This document shows, piece by piece, positions 1-8,337 of a DNA stretch of 64,000 bases. The stretch spans positions 97,522 to 161,521 of the forward strand of contig NZ_JYKS01000031.1 in the NCBI RefSeq assembly GCF_000935045.1, written 5' to 3'. How positions within the stretch are numbered: position 1 is the stretch's first letter; each line of letters begins with the position of its first letter. Position numbers and translations under genes: made by a program. Origin of the DNA: Pseudomonas sp. 10-1B (GTDB lineage Bacteria > Pseudomonadota > Gammaproteobacteria > Pseudomonadales > Pseudomonadaceae). The notes beneath the pieces are model-generated. The model made no database searches. It was not told the origin of the DNA and saw only the letters and a list, made by a program, of their open reading frames with translations.

Positions 1-155
1 GGCCCGAAGACTGCCAGGCCGTGGCCGATGCCTTCGCTGCGCCCTTCACCCTGATTGCCGGTGCCGGCCATGCCTGCGCCATCGAACAACCCGATGCGGT
101 GACCGGGCGCCTGGCCCTGGCACTGGCCGCTTCCCCTACAGGTACTGTGCTATGA
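1..155 (+). CDS. Alpha/beta hydrolase, C-terminal end (partial)
   Basis: Only the last 50 codons lie in the window; the reading frame enters from the left edge at base 3 and stops at the TGA at 153-155. The stretch GAGHACAIEQPDAVTGRL resembles the segment around the catalytic histidine of alpha/beta hydrolases such as 3-oxoadipate enol-lactonases and meta-cleavage-product hydrolases. The stop overlaps the start of the IclR gene in an ATGA arrangement, so the two are probably translationally coupled and belong to the same catabolic cluster. The substrate cannot be told from this fragment. Family assignment is moderately sure; role in the pathway is inferred from position. Confidence 0.6.
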   Translation, partial: PEDCQAVADAFAAPFTLIAGAGHACAIEQPDAVTGRLALALAASPTGTVL

Positions 156-979
156 ACGATACGGATTCGTTGAAAGACAACCAGGACAAGTACATCGTCC
201 CCGGCCTCGAGCGCGGCCTGCTGCTGTTGTGCGAATTCAGCCGGCAGAACCGTACCCTGACCGCCCCGGAGCTGGCCCGGCGCCTGGCACTGCCGCGCTC
301 GACCATCTTCCGCCTGCTGACCACCCTGGAAACCATGGGCTTCGTCACCCGCAGCGGCAACGAGTACCGCCTGGGCATGTCGGTACTGCGCCTGGGCTTC
401 GAATACCTGGCGTCGCTGGAACTGACCGAACTGGGCCAGCCGCTGCTGGCCCACCTGTGCGACCGCCTGAACTACCCGAGCAACCTGGTGGTGCGCGACG
501 GCCGCTCGATCGTCTACGTGGCCAAGGTCTCGCCGCCTTCGGTGTTCTCCACCGCGGTCACCGTCGGCACCCGCCTGCCCGCCCATGCCACGGTGCTCGG
601 GCGCATCCTCCTGGCCGACCTGAGCCTGGCCGAGCTGCGCGAGCTGTACCCGGAAGAACACCTGGAACAGCACTCGCCCTGCACGCCGAAAACCGTGCTG
701 GAGCTGTTCGACCTGGTCCAGGCCGACCGCCTGCGCGGTTATGTCAGCGGCGAGGGCTTCTTCGAGTCGACCATCTCCACCGTCGCCGCCCCGGTGCGCG
801 ATGCCAGTGGCCGGGTGGCCGCCGCCCTGGGGGTGACCATCCCCACCGTGCAGATCAGCCACGTCAATTTCGACAACCTGCTCGGCCAGGTGCGTGGCAG
901 CGCCGACGAGCTGTCCAGGCTGCTCAACTACACGCCCCAGAGCGGCCAAGGCCGTGTCACTGCGCTGATGAGGGACTGA
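152..979 (+). CDS. IclR-family transcriptional regulator
   Basis: 275 residues, the usual IclR size. Residues about 18-75 form the N-terminal winged helix-turn-helix (GLERGLLLLCEF, then LTAPELARRLALPRSTIFRLLTTLE), followed by the effector-binding domain that is typical of the family (about 90-260). IclR proteins of this kind usually control aromatic or short-acid catabolic operons and bind a pathway intermediate. The gene overlaps the preceding hydrolase by 4 bp and is followed after 1 bp by the SDR gene, so it appears to be embedded in the operon it controls rather than divergent from it. The inducer is unknown. No operator could be identified because the operon promoter lies outside the window. 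Confidence 0.88.
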   Translation: MNDTDSLKDNQDKYIVPGLERGLLLLCEFSRQNRTLTAPELARRLALPRSTIFRLLTTLETMGFVTRSGNEYRLGMSVLRLGFEYLASLELTELGQPLLAHLCDRLNYPSNLVVRDGRSIVYVAKVSPPSVFSTAVTVGTRLPAHATVLGRILLADLSLAELRELYPEEHLEQHSPCTPKTVLELFDLVQADRLRGYVSGEGFFESTISTVAAPVRDASGRVAAALGVTIPTVQISHVNFDNLLGQVRGSADELSRLLNYTPQSGQGRVTALMRD

Positions 980-980
980 G

Positions 981-1778
981 ATGAGCCTCTACCAACTGCA
1001 TGAGCGAACCGCCATCGTCACTGGCGGCTCTTCCGGCATCGGCCTGGCCTGCGTCGAGCTGCTGCTCGAAGCCGGCGCCCGCGTGGCCTTCTGCGGGCGT
1101 GACGCCGAGCGGCTGCGCCGCACCGAGGCAGATCTGCGCGAACGCTTCCCCGAAGCGCGCCTGCTCGCCCAGGTATGCGATGTGCTCGACCCCGCCGCGG
1201 TGCAGGCCTTCGCCGCCGCCAGCCTGGCCGCGCTCGGCCCGGCCCAGGTGCTGGTCAACAACGCCGGGCAAGGCCGGGTCTCGACCTTCGCCGACACCAG
1301 CGACGCAGCCTGGAGCGACGAGCTGCACCTGAAGTTCTTCTCGGTGATCCACCCGGTGCGTGCCTTCATGGCCCAGTTGCAGAGCCAGGCCGGCGCTTCC
1401 ATCGTCTGCGTCAACTCGCTGCTGGCCAGCCAGCCGGAGCCGCACATGGTCGCCACCTCGGCCGCCCGGGCGGGGCTGAAGAACCTGGTGCGCTCGATGG
1501 CTTTCGAATTCGCCGAACACGATATCCGCGTCAACGGCATTCTCATCGGCCTGGTCGAGTCGGGGCAATGGCGCCGACGCTTCGAGGCCCGCGAAGAACG
1601 CGAGCTGGACTGGGCGCAATGGACCGCCCGCCTGGCCCAACGCAAACACATTCCCCTGGGTCGCCTGGGCCTGCCCAAAGAGGCAGCCCAAGCCATCCTG
1701 TTCCTGGCTTCGCCCCTGTCGGCCTACACCACTGGCAGCCATATCGATGTATCCGGAGGCCTGTCCCGCCATGCGTAA
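981..1778 (+). CDS. SDR-family oxidoreductase with altered catalytic residues
   Basis: 265 residues with a classical Rossmann SDR layout: TGGSSGIG at 14-21 for NAD(P) binding and NNAG at 93-96. The catalytic Ser is at 146, but the position of the catalytic Tyr (Ser-x12-Tyr) is Thr159, and the Lys of YxxxK is Arg163 (sequence ATSAARAGL where YSASKAGL would be usual). The enzyme therefore either uses an unusual acid/base or has another role. It lies 1 bp after the IclR gene and overlaps the ThDP enzyme by 8 bp. In an aromatic pathway an SDR often oxidises a cis-dihydrodiol or a hydroxyacyl intermediate, but that cannot be assumed here given the substitutions. Confidence 0.85.
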   Translation: MSLYQLHERTAIVTGGSSGIGLACVELLLEAGARVAFCGRDAERLRRTEADLRERFPEARLLAQVCDVLDPAAVQAFAAASLAALGPAQVLVNNAGQGRVSTFADTSDAAWSDELHLKFFSVIHPVRAFMAQLQSQAGASIVCVNSLLASQPEPHMVATSAARAGLKNLVRSMAFEFAEHDIRVNGILIGLVESGQWRRRFEAREERELDWAQWTARLAQRKHIPLGRLGLPKEAAQAILFLASPLSAYTTGSHIDVSGGLSRHA

Positions 1779-3453
1779 TGAAAACACTGTCACCGTCGGC
1801 GCCGTCATCACCGCCTTTCTCGAACAATGCGAGGTCAAGGCCGCGTTCGGCGTGATTTCGATCCACAACATGCCGATCCTCGATGCCTTCGCCGTGCGCG
1901 GCAACATCCGCTTCGTCATGGCCCGCGGCGAAGCCGGCGCCACCAACATGGCCGATGCCTATGCTCGCACCAGCGGCGGCCTGGGCGTGTGCCTGACCTC
2001 CACCGGCACTGCCGCCGGCAACGCCGCCGGGGCCATGGTCGAGGCGCTGACCGCCGGCACCCCACTGCTGCACATCACCGGGCAGATCGAAACCCCCTAC
2101 CTGGACCAGGAGCTGGCCTACATCCACGAGGCCCGCGACCAACTCACCATGCTCAAGGCCGTGTCCAAGGCTGCCTTCCGCGTGCGCAGCGTGGAGACCG
2201 CGCTGAGCACCCTGAAACTGGCGGTGCAGACCGCCCTGACCGCGCCCACCGGCCCGGTCAGCGTGGAAATCCCGATCGACATCCAGTCCACCTTCATCCC
2301 CATGCCCAGCGACCTGTCGCCGCTGCCGGTACCGGTCGCGGTACCCGCCGCCGACGCCCTGGACCTGGTCGCCGAACGCCTGGCCAGCGCCACCCGCCCG
2401 CTGCTCTGGCTCGGTGGCGGTGCCCGCCACGCCGGGCCACAGGTCAAGCGCCTGCTGGACATGGGCGTGGGGGTGATCACCTCGACCCAGGGCCGCGGCG
2501 TGGTCAACGAAGACGACGAACGCTGCCTGGGCGCCTTCTCGCAGAACAAACTGGTCGAAGGCTTCATGCAAACCTGCGACGCCCTGGTGGTGGCCGGCTC
2601 GCGCCTGCGCAGCAACGAGACCTTCAAATACGCCTTGAAGCTGCCGCGCACCACCCTGCGCATCGACGCCAACCCAGCCATCGAAGGCCGCAGCTACCCC
2701 AGTGACCTGTTCATCTGCGGCGATTCGGCGCTGGCCCTCGACGGCCTGGCCGACCGCCTGCAAGGTCGGCTGCGCATCGACCCGAACTTCCTGCCCGAGC
2801 TCAAGGCCGTGCGCGAACAGGCGCGGGCGCAACTGGTCGCCGACCTCGGCCCTTATTCGGCCATGGTCGAACAGTTGCAGGCCCTGACCGGGCGCAACTT
2901 CTCCTGGGTGCGCGACGTGACCCTTTCCAACAGCATCTGGGGCAACCGCCTGCTCAACCTCTACCACCCGCTGGCCGGCGTGCATGCCCTGGGCGGCGGT
3001 ATCGGCCAGGGCCTGGCGATGGGCATCGGCGCGGCGGTGGCGGCGGCGGAAACGGCGCCAGGGCGCAAGGTATTCGCCCTGGCCGGCGACGGCGGCTTCA
3101 TCCTCAACCTGGGCGAACTGGCAACCCTGGTGCAGGAAAACGCCAACGTGGTGATCCTGCTGATGAACGACCAACGCTACGGGGTGATCCGCAACATCCA
3201 GGACGCCATCTATGGTGCCCGCCATGCCTATGTCGAGCTGCACACCCCGGACTACGCCAAGCTCGCCGAGTCCATCGGCCTGCGCCATGGTCTGGTCCGC
3301 GACCTGACGGACTTCGGCCCGCTGCTGGAAAGTGCCTTGGGCGAAAGCGGCCCGTTCCTGCTGGAGGTGGACATGCTCAGCGTCGGCGGCTTCGCCACTC
3401 AGTTCGCCGGCCCGCCCAACAGCGAAACCAAGGCCCAGAAGGCCACGGCCTGA
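1771..3453 (+). CDS. Thiamine-diphosphate-dependent enzyme (acetolactate synthase / benzoylformate decarboxylase type)
   Basis: 560 residues. The start at 1771 was chosen because a strong ribosome site (CCGGAGG) lies just upstream, while the earlier in-frame ATG at 1747 lies before that site. The N-terminal PYR domain contains the expected glutamate in ARGEAGATNMADAYAR, and the C-terminal PP domain contains the ThDP/Mg motif GDGGF followed about 30 residues on by MNDQRYG. This family carries out 2-oxoacid decarboxylation or carboligation. The gene overlaps the SDR gene by 8 bp, and 10 bp separate it from the aspartate-dehydrogenase-type gene. In this pathway it might cleave or decarboxylate a ring-fission-derived oxoacid; that is inference. 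It is not an anabolic ilv gene, since no regulatory subunit is nearby. Confidence 0.85.
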   Translation: MRNENTVTVGAVITAFLEQCEVKAAFGVISIHNMPILDAFAVRGNIRFVMARGEAGATNMADAYARTSGGLGVCLTSTGTAAGNAAGAMVEALTAGTPLLHITGQIETPYLDQELAYIHEARDQLTMLKAVSKAAFRVRSVETALSTLKLAVQTALTAPTGPVSVEIPIDIQSTFIPMPSDLSPLPVPVAVPAADALDLVAERLASATRPLLWLGGGARHAGPQVKRLLDMGVGVITSTQGRGVVNEDDERCLGAFSQNKLVEGFMQTCDALVVAGSRLRSNETFKYALKLPRTTLRIDANPAIEGRSYPSDLFICGDSALALDGLADRLQGRLRIDPNFLPELKAVREQARAQLVADLGPYSAMVEQLQALTGRNFSWVRDVTLSNSIWGNRLLNLYHPLAGVHALGGGIGQGLAMGIGAAVAAAETAPGRKVFALAGDGGFILNLGELATLVQENANVVILLMNDQRYGVIRNIQDAIYGARHAYVELHTPDYAKLAESIGLRHGLVRDLTDFGPLLESALGESGPFLLEVDMLSVGGFATQFAGPPNSETKAQKATA

Positions 3454-3463
3454 GGAACCTGCC

Positions 3464-4267
3464 ATGTTGCATATCACCATGATCGGTTGCGGCGCCATCG
3501 GCGTCGGCGTGCTCGAACTGCTGGAGCAGGACCCGCAGCTGTGCGTCGACGCGGTCATCGCCTCGGCCGGCTCCGAAGACCTGGTGCGCCAGCGCCTGGG
3601 CAGCTTCCGCCAGCCGCCCGAAGTACTCACCGCCCTACCCGCCGAGGCACGCCCCGACTTGCTGGTCGAGTGCGCCGGGCACCGGGCCATCGAGGACCAT
3701 GTGCTGCCAGCCCTGGAGCGCGGCATCGCCTGCCTGATCGTCTCGGTCGGCGCATTGTCGCAAGTCGGCCTGGTCGAACGCCTGGAAGCGGCAGCGGCGC
3801 GCGGCAACACGCGGATCGAACTGTTGCCCGGCGCCATCGGCGGCATCGATGCCCTGTCGGCGGCCAAGGTCGGCGGCCTGGACTCGGTGGACTACACCGG
3901 ACGCAAGCCGGCGCAAGCCTGGAAGAACACCCCGGCCGAACAGGTCTGCGACCTGGACAGCCTGCGCGAGGCCACGGTGATCTTCGAAGGCAGCGCGCGC
4001 GAAGCCGCGCGCCTGTACCCGAAGAACGCCAACGTCGCCGCCACCCTGTCGCTGGCCGGCCTGGGCCTGGACCGCACCCGGGTGACCCTGGTCGCCGACC
4101 CGCACAGCGAGGACAACGTCCATCACTTCGAAGCCCGTGGTGCCTTCGGCGGCTTCGAGATGAGCCTGCGTGGCAAGCCGCTGCAGGCCAACCCGAAAAC
4201 CTCGGCCCTGACCGTCTACAGCGTGGTCCGGGCCCTGGGCAACCACGCCCACGCCATTTCCATCTAG
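3464..4267 (+). CDS. Aspartate-dehydrogenase-family NAD(P)-dependent oxidoreductase
   Basis: 267 residues from the ATG at 3464; the longer open frame upstream lies inside the ThDP gene and is not used. The N-terminal Rossmann motif is MIGCGAIGVG. The C-terminal half has the features of L-aspartate dehydrogenase (NadX type): LPGAIGGIDALSAAK, then DPHSEDNVHHFEARG with its histidines, and GKPLQANPKTSALT. Known members reversibly oxidise L-aspartate to iminoaspartate. A P. aeruginosa member is, as I recall, biochemically characterised and sits in a similar neighbourhood; I could not check that. Here it is locked into a catabolic operon rather than next to NAD synthesis genes, so it may act on an amino or imino pathway intermediate. 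Confidence 0.85.
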   Translation: MLHITMIGCGAIGVGVLELLEQDPQLCVDAVIASAGSEDLVRQRLGSFRQPPEVLTALPAEARPDLLVECAGHRAIEDHVLPALERGIACLIVSVGALSQVGLVERLEAAAARGNTRIELLPGAIGGIDALSAAKVGGLDSVDYTGRKPAQAWKNTPAEQVCDLDSLREATVIFEGSAREAARLYPKNANVAATLSLAGLGLDRTRVTLVADPHSEDNVHHFEARGAFGGFEMSLRGKPLQANPKTSALTVYSVVRALGNHAHAISI

Positions 4268-4277
4268 GGGACTGCCA

Positions 4278-5768
4278 ATGACTCTGGAACAGACCTTACC
4301 CATCTGCATCGCCGGTACCTGGCGCCTGGGCGGTGGCGAGCGCTATGCCACCTGCTACCCGGCCACCGGCGAGCCGGTGGCCTGGCTCAACGCCGCCAGC
4401 CTCGACGATGTCGAGCAAGCCGTGCAAGGCGCGCATAAAGCCTTCCTCGACAGTGGCTGGGCCCAGCGCAAGCCCCACGAGCGTGCCGCGGTGCTGTATC
4501 GCATCGCCGAACTGATCCGCCAGCGCAGCGAGGAACTGGCACAGCTGCAACGCCAGGACAACGGCAAGCCGATCAATGAAACCCGGGCCCTGGTGGCCAG
4601 CGCGGCCGGCACCTTCCAGTTTTTCGCCGCTGCCTGCGAAACCCTGGAAGAAACCATCACCCCGTCACGCGGCGATTTCGTCAGCATGAGCGTGTACGAA
4701 CCGATGGGCGTGGTGGCGGCGATCACCCCGTGGAACTCGCCGATAGCCAGCGAAGCGCAGAAAGTCGCCCCGGCCCTGGCCGCCGGCAATGCGGTGGTGA
4801 TCAAACCGGCCGAGATCACCCCGCTGCTGGCCCTGCAGCTGGCGCGCATCTGCGAGGATGCCGGCCTGCCCAAAGGCCTGGTCAGCGTGCTGCCAGGCAA
4901 GGGCTCGCTGCTCGGCGATGCGCTGACTCGGCACCCACTGGTAAAGCGCGTGTCGTTCACCGGCGGTACCCGCACTGGCAAGCACATCGCCCATATCGCC
5001 GCGGACAAAATGATGCCGGTGTCCCTGGAGCTGGGCGGCAAGTCGCCGACCATCGTCCTCGACGACGCCGACCTGGAGCATGCCGTGGCCGGTGTGCTGT
5101 ACGGCATCTTCAGCTCATCGGGCGAAGCCTGCATCGCCGGTTCGCGGCTGTTCGTGGCGCGTGCGCTGTACGAGCCGTTCATGGCCCGCCTGAGCGCAGC
5201 CGCCGCGCAATTGCGCCTCGGCGACCCTGCCGACGAAAGCACGCAGATGGGGCCGTTGATCAGTGCCGCGCACCGTGAATCCGTAGAGCGCTACGTCGCC
5301 CTGGGCCTGGCCGAAGGCGGTCGCTTGCGCCTGGGCGGCGAACGCCCCAGCGGTGGCCTGTTCGACCACGGCTACTTCTACCCGCCGACCATCCTCGAAG
5401 GCCTGGGCAACCACCAGCAGGTGTGCCAGGAAGAAATCTTCGGCCCGGTGCTGGTAGCCATGCCCTTCGACAACGAAGCCGAACTGCTCGAACAGGCCAA
5501 CGACAGCCTGTACGCCCTTGCTGCCGGGATCTGGAGCCGCGACTACAAGCGCGCCTGGGCCCTGGGCCGCAAGCTCCAGGCCGGCACGGTGTGGATCAAC
5601 ACCTACAAGCAGTTCTCCATCTCGACCCCGTTCGGCGGCTGGCGCGACAGCGGCCTGGGCCGGGAAAAGGGCCGGCTCGGCATCCTGCAGTACATGGAAC
5701 AGAAAAGCCTCTACTGGGGCATGAACCAACAACCACTGGCCTGGGCCGGTGTGGAGGCAAGGCCATGA
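4278..5768 (+). CDS. NAD(P)-dependent aldehyde dehydrogenase
   Basis: 496 residues, full ALDH length. Active-site residues are all visible: Asn153 (TPWNSP), Lys176 (VIKPAE), Glu251 (LELGGKSP) and nucleophile Cys285 (SSGEACIAGSR). A GxxxG cofactor segment (FTGGTRTGK) precedes Glu251. The gene starts 10 bp after the aspartate-dehydrogenase-type gene and its stop overlaps the next start (ATGA at 5765). Beside an extradiol dioxygenase, a natural role is oxidation of a muconic or aminomuconic semialdehyde, but the enzyme could also be betaine-aldehyde-like. Family is certain; substrate is inferred. Confidence 0.93.
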   Translation: MTLEQTLPICIAGTWRLGGGERYATCYPATGEPVAWLNAASLDDVEQAVQGAHKAFLDSGWAQRKPHERAAVLYRIAELIRQRSEELAQLQRQDNGKPINETRALVASAAGTFQFFAAACETLEETITPSRGDFVSMSVYEPMGVVAAITPWNSPIASEAQKVAPALAAGNAVVIKPAEITPLLALQLARICEDAGLPKGLVSVLPGKGSLLGDALTRHPLVKRVSFTGGTRTGKHIAHIAADKMMPVSLELGGKSPTIVLDDADLEHAVAGVLYGIFSSSGEACIAGSRLFVARALYEPFMARLSAAAAQLRLGDPADESTQMGPLISAAHRESVERYVALGLAEGGRLRLGGERPSGGLFDHGYFYPPTILEGLGNHQQVCQEEIFGPVLVAMPFDNEAELLEQANDSLYALAAGIWSRDYKRAWALGRKLQAGTVWINTYKQFSISTPFGGWRDSGLGREKGRLGILQYMEQKSLYWGMNQQPLAWAGVEARP

Positions 5769-6742
5769 GCGTACTGGGCATCGACGAAGTCACCTATGGT
5801 GTGGAAGACCTGGACACCTGCGTGCGCTTCTTCGCCGACTGGGGCCTGACCCAGGTCAGCGAACAAGCTGACGAGGTGATCTTCGAAACCCTCAACGGTT
5901 GCCGGGTGGTGCTCGCCCACCTGGACAAACCCGGCCTGCCGCCGGCCATCGAGCCAGGCTCGACCGTGCGCGAGGTGGTCTGGGGTGTGCAGAGCGAAGC
6001 CGACCTGGCGCTGTACAGCCAGCGCATCGCCAACGACCCAGGCTTCGTCGAAGGCGACGGCCGCATCGGCTGCACCGACCCCAATGGCCTGGCGATTCGC
6101 CTGCAGGTCACCCGCAAACGCCCGCTGGACCTCGAATGCAGCGGCCACAACACCTGGCAGGTCAAGGGCCGAATCAACAAGCCCGCGCCGGTCTATGAGC
6201 GCGCCACGCCCATCGAAGTCGGCCACGTGGTGTTCTTCGTCAAGGACATCAATGCCTGCGAGGCCTTCTACCACGAGCGCTTCGGCTTCCAGGCCTCGGA
6301 CCGCTACCCCAACCGCGGCGCCTTCCTGCGCACCGCCGAGGAAGGCGGCCACCACGACCTGTTCATGCTGCAGCTGCCAGCACCGCGCGCAGGCCTCAAC
6401 CACGTGGCCTTCACCGTGCGCGACCTGCACGAGGTGTTCGGCGGCGGCATGCACATCTCCCGCTGCGGCTGGAGCACCGAGATCGGCCCAGGCCGCCACC
6501 CGGTGTCGTCGGCGTTCTTCTGGTACTTCAAGAACCCCGCCGGTGCACTGGTCGAGTACTACGCCGATGAAGACCAACTGACCGGCGACTGGCAGCCCCG
6601 CGAATTCGAGCCGGGGCCGACGGTGTTCGCCGAATGGGCGATCGCCGGCGGCATCGATGGCCACACCCGGCGCCAGCAGCATGCCGAGGCGCCGCAAGGC
6701 AAGTTTCTCACCGACAAGCCCAAGGAGCAGGGTAAGCCATGA
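5765..6742 (+). CDS. Two-domain VOC-superfamily extradiol-type dioxygenase
   Basis: 325 residues from the ATG at 5765, which overlaps the ALDH stop. Two glyoxalase/VOC modules are seen: residues about 4-125 (TYGVEDLDTC, metal ligand position not His, so structural only) and about 148-270. The second module has a complete 2-His-1-carboxylate triad for Fe(II): His154 (VGHVVFFV), His213 (LNHVAFTV) and Glu264 (ALVEYYADED). That spacing is almost the same as in 2,3-dihydroxybiphenyl dioxygenase (146/210/260, from memory). It probably opens the ring of a catechol or aminophenol proximal to the hydroxyl. The tail of about 50 residues beyond the triad is longer than usual. The gene overlaps the next one by 4 bp. 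Confidence 0.85.
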   Translation: MSVLGIDEVTYGVEDLDTCVRFFADWGLTQVSEQADEVIFETLNGCRVVLAHLDKPGLPPAIEPGSTVREVVWGVQSEADLALYSQRIANDPGFVEGDGRIGCTDPNGLAIRLQVTRKRPLDLECSGHNTWQVKGRINKPAPVYERATPIEVGHVVFFVKDINACEAFYHERFGFQASDRYPNRGAFLRTAEEGGHHDLFMLQLPAPRAGLNHVAFTVRDLHEVFGGGMHISRCGWSTEIGPGRHPVSSAFFWYFKNPAGALVEYYADEDQLTGDWQPREFEPGPTVFAEWAIAGGIDGHTRRQQHAEAPQGKFLTDKPKEQGKP

Positions 6743-7056
6743 GCGAATCGATGCTGTTGACGGTGCTGCTCCGGCACGACCAGTCGAAGAACCTGGAGCA
6801 GATCCAGGGCCATATGAAGCAGGTGGGTTGGTGGGACAGCTTTCCGCCCGAGGGCGTGGAGGTGGTGTCCTGGACCGTGGCCATGGGCCTGGGTCAGATC
6901 GTCACCCTGCGCCTGCCGCCGAGCCTGCTGAGCAAGGTCAATGTGGAACTGGAGCGCGCCGCCTGGGGCGTGTTCCGCACCGAATGCTACCCGACGTACG
7001 ACTTTGTCCCAGTTCGCGAAACGATCCGCGAACGGGTCCGCAATGGAGGCCAATGA
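6739..7056 (+). CDS. Small conserved protein of unknown function in the catabolic cluster
   Basis: 105 residues, starting with an ATGA overlap with the dioxygenase gene. I do not recognise a named family. The sequence alternates predicted strands and helices (LLTVLLRHDQ, VEVVSWTVAMGLGQIVTLRLP, NVELERAAWGVF), which would suit a small ferredoxin-like alpha/beta fold of the kind found in muconolactone isomerase or Dabb proteins. There is no signal peptide or membrane segment. Tight coupling on both sides suggests it is a subunit or accessory enzyme of the pathway. Function is not assigned. Confidence 0.75.
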   Translation: MSESMLLTVLLRHDQSKNLEQIQGHMKQVGWWDSFPPEGVEVVSWTVAMGLGQIVTLRLPPSLLSKVNVELERAAWGVFRTECYPTYDFVPVRETIRERVRNGGQ

Positions 7057-7057
7057 C

Positions 7058-7285
7058 ATGACTGACACCGAACGCTACCTGCAACCCCATCAGGCCCGCA
7101 AACGGCCCAACACCCCGTTCGAAGACCTGCTCGGCGACTCTATCGAGCGCGCCTACGGCGGTGGCGTGAGCGAGTTGAGCGAGCTGCTGGCACACCTGAA
7201 CCTGGCTGGCCCGCCTTGCCCGCTGACCACCGGAGAGTGGACCGAGGATGCCTATAAAACCCTGATGGCTCGGCTGGGCGAATGA
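7058..7285 (+). CDS. Small recombinase-like helix-turn-helix domain protein
   Basis: 75 residues from the ATG at 7058, 1 bp after the preceding stop and with an AGG-rich site (ATGGAGGCC) upstream. The sequence begins MTDTERYLQPHQARKRPNTPFE and ends WTEDAYKTLMARLGE; the end looks like the helix-turn-helix tail of serine recombinases, and proteins of this type are, from memory, labelled recombinase-like HTH proteins. They lie next to Rieske oxygenase genes rather than phage genes. It is too short to be a recombinase. A role in DNA binding or as an oxygenase accessory is possible; neither is shown. Confidence 0.7.
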   Translation: MTDTERYLQPHQARKRPNTPFEDLLGDSIERAYGGGVSELSELLAHLNLAGPPCPLTTGEWTEDAYKTLMARLGE

Positions 7286-7305
7286 CCCACCGGAGGTAGA
7301 ACAAG

Positions 7306-8337
7306 ATGAACATGCACGTAACCGTCGACCCTGTTGAGCAACACCTGGCCAATGGCCTGAAAGACCTCTGGTTCCCGGTCCTGCCGTCGGAACTGGTAGG
7401 CGACAAGCCCGTCTCGATCCGCCGCCTGGGCTACAAGATCGCCCTGTGGCGTGACAACGACGGCAGTGTCCATGCCCTCGAGGACCACTGCCCGCACCGT
7501 GGCGCGCCGCTGTCTCAGGGGCCGGTGCTGGGCGACCGCCTGCAATGCCCGTATCACGGCGTCGAAGTGCGCTGCGACGGCACCGTCGTCAAGGTCCCCG
7601 GCAGCCCCGGCTGCAAGCTCGAAGGCAGCCGCCCGACGCGGATGTTCCATACCCGCGAGGCAGCGGGGGCGATCTTCCTGTTCAACGCAACCGACCCGCA
7701 CCTGGAGACTCCACCAGAGCTGGTGCTGCCCGAGCAGCTGACCTCCCCCGAGTGGAGCAGCTTCCTCTGCTACACCGAATGGAAAGGCGACTACCGCTAC
7801 GTGCTGGACAATGTCATGGACCCGATGCACGGGACCTACCTGCACAAGATGTCCCACTCCATGAGCGAAGGCGAAGCCACCGCCAAGTTCGTCACCCGCG
7901 ATACCGAGCAGGGCTTCTTCTTCGAAAAGGAAGGCCAGCGCGGGGTCAACTTCGACTGGACCGAATTCCTCGACAACGGCTGCCACTGGCTGCGCCTGGA
8001 GATCCCCTACCCCAAGACCGGCGGCCCGGGCGGCAACTTCACCATCATCGGCAGCTATACCCCCAGCAGCCGCGCCTTGTCCGCCGTGTTCCACTGGCGC
8101 GCGCGACCACTGACCGGCTGGCAGCGCGACACCTGGCGCTTCCTCTACAAGAACCGCCTGGAGGCCCGTCACTGGGCGGTGCTGGAGCAGGACCGGGTGT
8201 TGCTGGAGTTCATGGAGCCAGACGCCAACCAGCGCGAGAACCTCTACCAGCATGACCTGGGCGTGGTGCGCCTGCGCCGCTACCTCAAGGGCAAGGCCAA
8301 GGAGCAACTGGCCCTGATCGAAGCGAAACAGCTATGA
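7306..8337 (+). CDS. Rieske non-heme iron oxygenase, alpha subunit
   Basis: 343 residues, preceded by a good ribosome site (CGGAGGT). The Rieske 2Fe-2S ligands are Cys62-x-His64 (HCPHRG) and Cys81-x2-His84 (CPYHG). The mononuclear iron site is Asn169-x2-Asp172-x2-His175-x4-His180 (NVMDPMHGTYLH) with a likely third carboxylate Asp296 (LEQDRV). The size and layout fit single-component alpha-3 oxygenases (VanA, phthalate or carnitine type) that need only a reductase, not a separate ferredoxin. That matches the reductase gene two positions downstream. It probably hydroxylates or demethylates the first substrate of the cluster. It overlaps the RidA-like gene by 4 bp. Confidence 0.92.
   Translation: MNMHVTVDPVEQHLANGLKDLWFPVLPSELVGDKPVSIRRLGYKIALWRDNDGSVHALEDHCPHRGAPLSQGPVLGDRLQCPYHGVEVRCDGTVVKVPGSPGCKLEGSRPTRMFHTREAAGAIFLFNATDPHLETPPELVLPEQLTSPEWSSFLCYTEWKGDYRYVLDNVMDPMHGTYLHKMSHSMSEGEATAKFVTRDTEQGFFFEKEGQRGVNFDWTEFLDNGCHWLRLEIPYPKTGGPGGNFTIIGSYTPSSRALSAVFHWRARPLTGWQRDTWRFLYKNRLEARHWAVLEQDRVLLEFMEPDANQRENLYQHDLGVVRLRRYLKGKAKEQLALIEAKQL

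Noticed and set aside
1543..3867. Long minus-strand open frame of over 700 codons opposite the SDR and ThDP genes
   Set aside because: High-GC codon bias leaves the antisense frame open; the translation has no family features and the plus-strand genes are clear.
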